Positions 62,513 through 64,000 of a stretch of DNA of 64,000 bases are shown here, piece by piece. Under the pieces are notes generated by a model. The model ran no database searches. It saw only the letters and a program-made list of their open reading frames with translations, and was not told where the DNA came from. Each line of letters begins with the position of its first letter. Position 1 is the first letter of the stretch. This stretch comes from Bin80 sp965207565 (GTDB lineage Bacteria > Bacteroidota > Rhodothermia > Rhodothermales > Bin80), in assembly GCA_965207565.1 (NCBI GenBank), contig CBDBMQ010000033.1, positions 186,001-250,000 of the forward strand, in the 5' to 3' direction. The position numbers and the translations under genes were made by a program.

Positions 62513-64000
62513 ATGAAACAGTTAGTCCGCATTCTGCGAAGATTTTCTACCGGTACGATCACCGCTACAGTTATGATGATTGCCGTATTTCCAACTGTCG
62601 CGCAGACAGCCGATGAAGTATGGGGGCTGAATCAGCGTGATATGTCGGTGGGAGCACGTATGACAGGGATGTCTATACGTGGTTTTGCTGGATTTGGAGA
62701 TTACAGTGCCATGTACGGTAATCCGGCTGGGTTAGGGTATGTAGACGGCACTAAACTCGTGGCATCCCTCAGAGGATTTACTGCTGAAAGTAACTCTGAT
62801 ATCTTCACGGGTGGGTTTGATCTTGACCACGCTACAACATCGATGGAAAATACAGGTTTAGGGAATTTGGTGTTTCTATACAATGTACCTGTAGCACGAG
62901 GTAAATTGGTTGGCGGGCTGGCACTCAGTCAGACACGTGACTTTTCGCGCGGGCTCAATTTTGTGGGAGAGAATGTTGAGAGTACCATTTCGACCTCCTT
63001 CCTGCCATTCGATAGTGAGTACTCCATAGGCCAGGATGGAGATCTGGGAGAGTTGGCTGATTTGCCCTTTGCAGCCTTTAATGGTGGAATATTCGAGTAT
63101 TTCAGAGAGCTTCATGAGAATGGAGAGTACCCATTCTATTCAGCAGTTGTACCGGGCACCTTGGTTGAGCAGTCAGTCCTGGTGTCAGAATCGGGGGAGG
63201 CATATGAGTTGAATGCAGCGATGGCATGGCAGGCAACCAAAGACATTATGGTAGGTGCCTCCGTGAACATCTTTATCGGTGATTATCGTTTCGACTACAA
63301 CTTCACAGAAAATGACATCTTGAATGAGAACACGGCAGACCAGTATAACGTGTTACTCGATGATAATACATTGCTCGAGGGATTTCACGAGCTCGACTAC
63401 CAACAAAGATTGAGATCGGATATGGCTGGAGTCAATCTTCGAGTCGGAATGAGTGGAACCTTGAAGGATAACAGATTCCGATTTGGTGTGACGCTCGAAT
63501 CTCCGACTTGGTCGTACTTTGAGGAAAGCTACGGGGAGCAATTCACCACGCGATTTGATCTCGGAGGTTCAGTCACTTATGGTGACCAGGATGATGATGT
63601 TAGCAATGGTATTTTTGAATACTCCGTACGTTCACCATGGCGCTTGGCGGCCGGACTGCGATGGGATATTGGAAGGCTTATACTTACAGGAGAAGGGGAG
63701 ATCATGGACTGGACGCAACTTAAATTGAGTTCGGATGAAGGGGGAGAGGTGTTCAGGGAGGTAAACCGCACAATTGATAATGAATATGGGATCGCCTTGA
63801 ATTATGCTTTTGGTGCCGAGTTTGGACTAGGTTCCTTTGATCTTAGAGCGGGGGTGGCATTTCGCCCATCCCCTTACAAAGATCCGTCAACCCCTTCGGG
63901 GAAGCGAGCAGTGGGAGAGCGCTTTGGTACATCATTTGGCGTGGGGGTTCAACTTACAGATGGAATTCGAGTCGACCTCGGGTTGCATTCGGAAGAGGAA
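62513..64000 (+). CDS. Outer-membrane barrel protein (OmpP1/FadL- or PorV-like), partial at the window end
   Basis: The frame is open from the ATG at 62513 to the window edge (496 codons) and would continue. A signal peptide (TATVMMIAVFPTVAQT) is followed by GARMTGMSIRGFAGFGDYSAMYGNPAGLGYV, the N-terminal Gly/Asn/Pro motif of OmpP1/FadL and related PorV-type barrels, then alternating beta strands. Members transport hydrophobic compounds or serve as secretion shuttles. An alternative start at 62468 adds 15 basic residues before the signal. It lies 117 bp after the repeat lipoprotein, possibly in one operon. Confidence 0.8.
   Translation, partial: MKQLVRILRRFSTGTITATVMMIAVFPTVAQTADEVWGLNQRDMSVGARMTGMSIRGFAGFGDYSAMYGNPAGLGYVDGTKLVASLRGFTAESNSDIFTGGFDLDHATTSMENTGLGNLVFLYNVPVARGKLVGGLALSQTRDFSRGLNFVGENVESTISTSFLPFDSEYSIGQDGDLGELADLPFAAFNGGIFEYFRELHENGEYPFYSAVVPGTLVEQSVLVSESGEAYELNAAMAWQATKDIMVGASVNIFIGDYRFDYNFTENDILNENTADQYNVLLDDNTLLEGFHELDYQQRLRSDMAGVNLRVGMSGTLKDNRFRFGVTLESPTWSYFEESYGEQFTTRFDLGGSVTYGDQDDDVSNGIFEYSVRSPWRLAAGLRWDIGRLILTGEGEIMDWTQLKLSSDEGGEVFREVNRTIDNEYGIALNYAFGAEFGLGSFDLRAGVAFRPSPYKDPSTPSGKRAVGERFGTSFGVGVQLTDGIRVDLGLHSEEE

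Overview
The window looks like chromosome of a marine-type Bacteroidota relative, most likely Rhodothermota/Balneolota. Housekeeping genes lie in the order infC-rpmI-rplT-pheS-pheT-(small coiled coil)-zapA-[6S RNA]-rny, as is common in that group. Start codons mostly lack a strong Shine-Dalgarno, and there are TonB receptors with a carboxypeptidase-regulatory-like plug extension and several secreted lipoproteins with short lipoboxes. Base composition is close to balanced. The taxonomic call is inference from gene order and protein style.

Layout. 1-1.1 kb: end of a creatininase-family gene and a sugar epimerase. 1.4-10.5 kb: a tightly coupled four-gene operon on the minus strand (N6-adenine methylase, ImmA/IrrE-type HTH metalloprotease, DUF4411 PIN-like nuclease, PLD-SNF2 helicase), which I read as an anti-phage/restriction module. 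A Panacea-domain antitoxin-like gene follows at 11 kb. 11.7-30.2 kb: a polysaccharide and sulfated-glycan utilisation neighbourhood: DUF1501 and DUF1549/DUF1553 pair, GH10 xylanase, SLC13 carrier (frameshifted), two sulfatases, a PVC-type haem/dehydrogenase protein, a CBM9-like protein, a DUF1080 hydrolase and a Gfo/Idh/MocA oxidoreductase, then rdgB.

31-43.3 kb is a mobile-element graveyard: an IS4-type element whose transposase carries an N-terminal DruA (DUF4338) domain, an IS1634 element, an IS110/IS1111-type element whose 3' noncoding end has been tandemly duplicated at AG dinucleotides, an IS256 pseudogene, an AAA ATPase, an IS256-derived protein without catalytic aspartates, and two truncated defence-like genes (AlbA_2/Schlafen-type and SMC-like).

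43.6-60.6 kb: glyS, an AbiE toxin-antitoxin cassette flanked by a 300-bp duplication of the glyS/dipeptidase 3' ends, a dipeptidase, rny, 6S RNA, zapA, pheST, rplT, rpmI, infC with an ATC start, tRNA-Val(GAC), a membrane protein, a TonB-dependent receptor and an aldo/keto reductase. 61-64 kb: a lipoprotein with a 60-bp repeat array and the start of an outer-membrane barrel protein that runs off the window.

The strongest candidates for undescribed biology are the four-gene methylase/helicase operon, the AG-joined tandem right ends of the IS110-type element, the ATPase next to a catalytically dead IS256 homologue, and the AbiE cassette with its 45-bp palindrome abutting the start codon.
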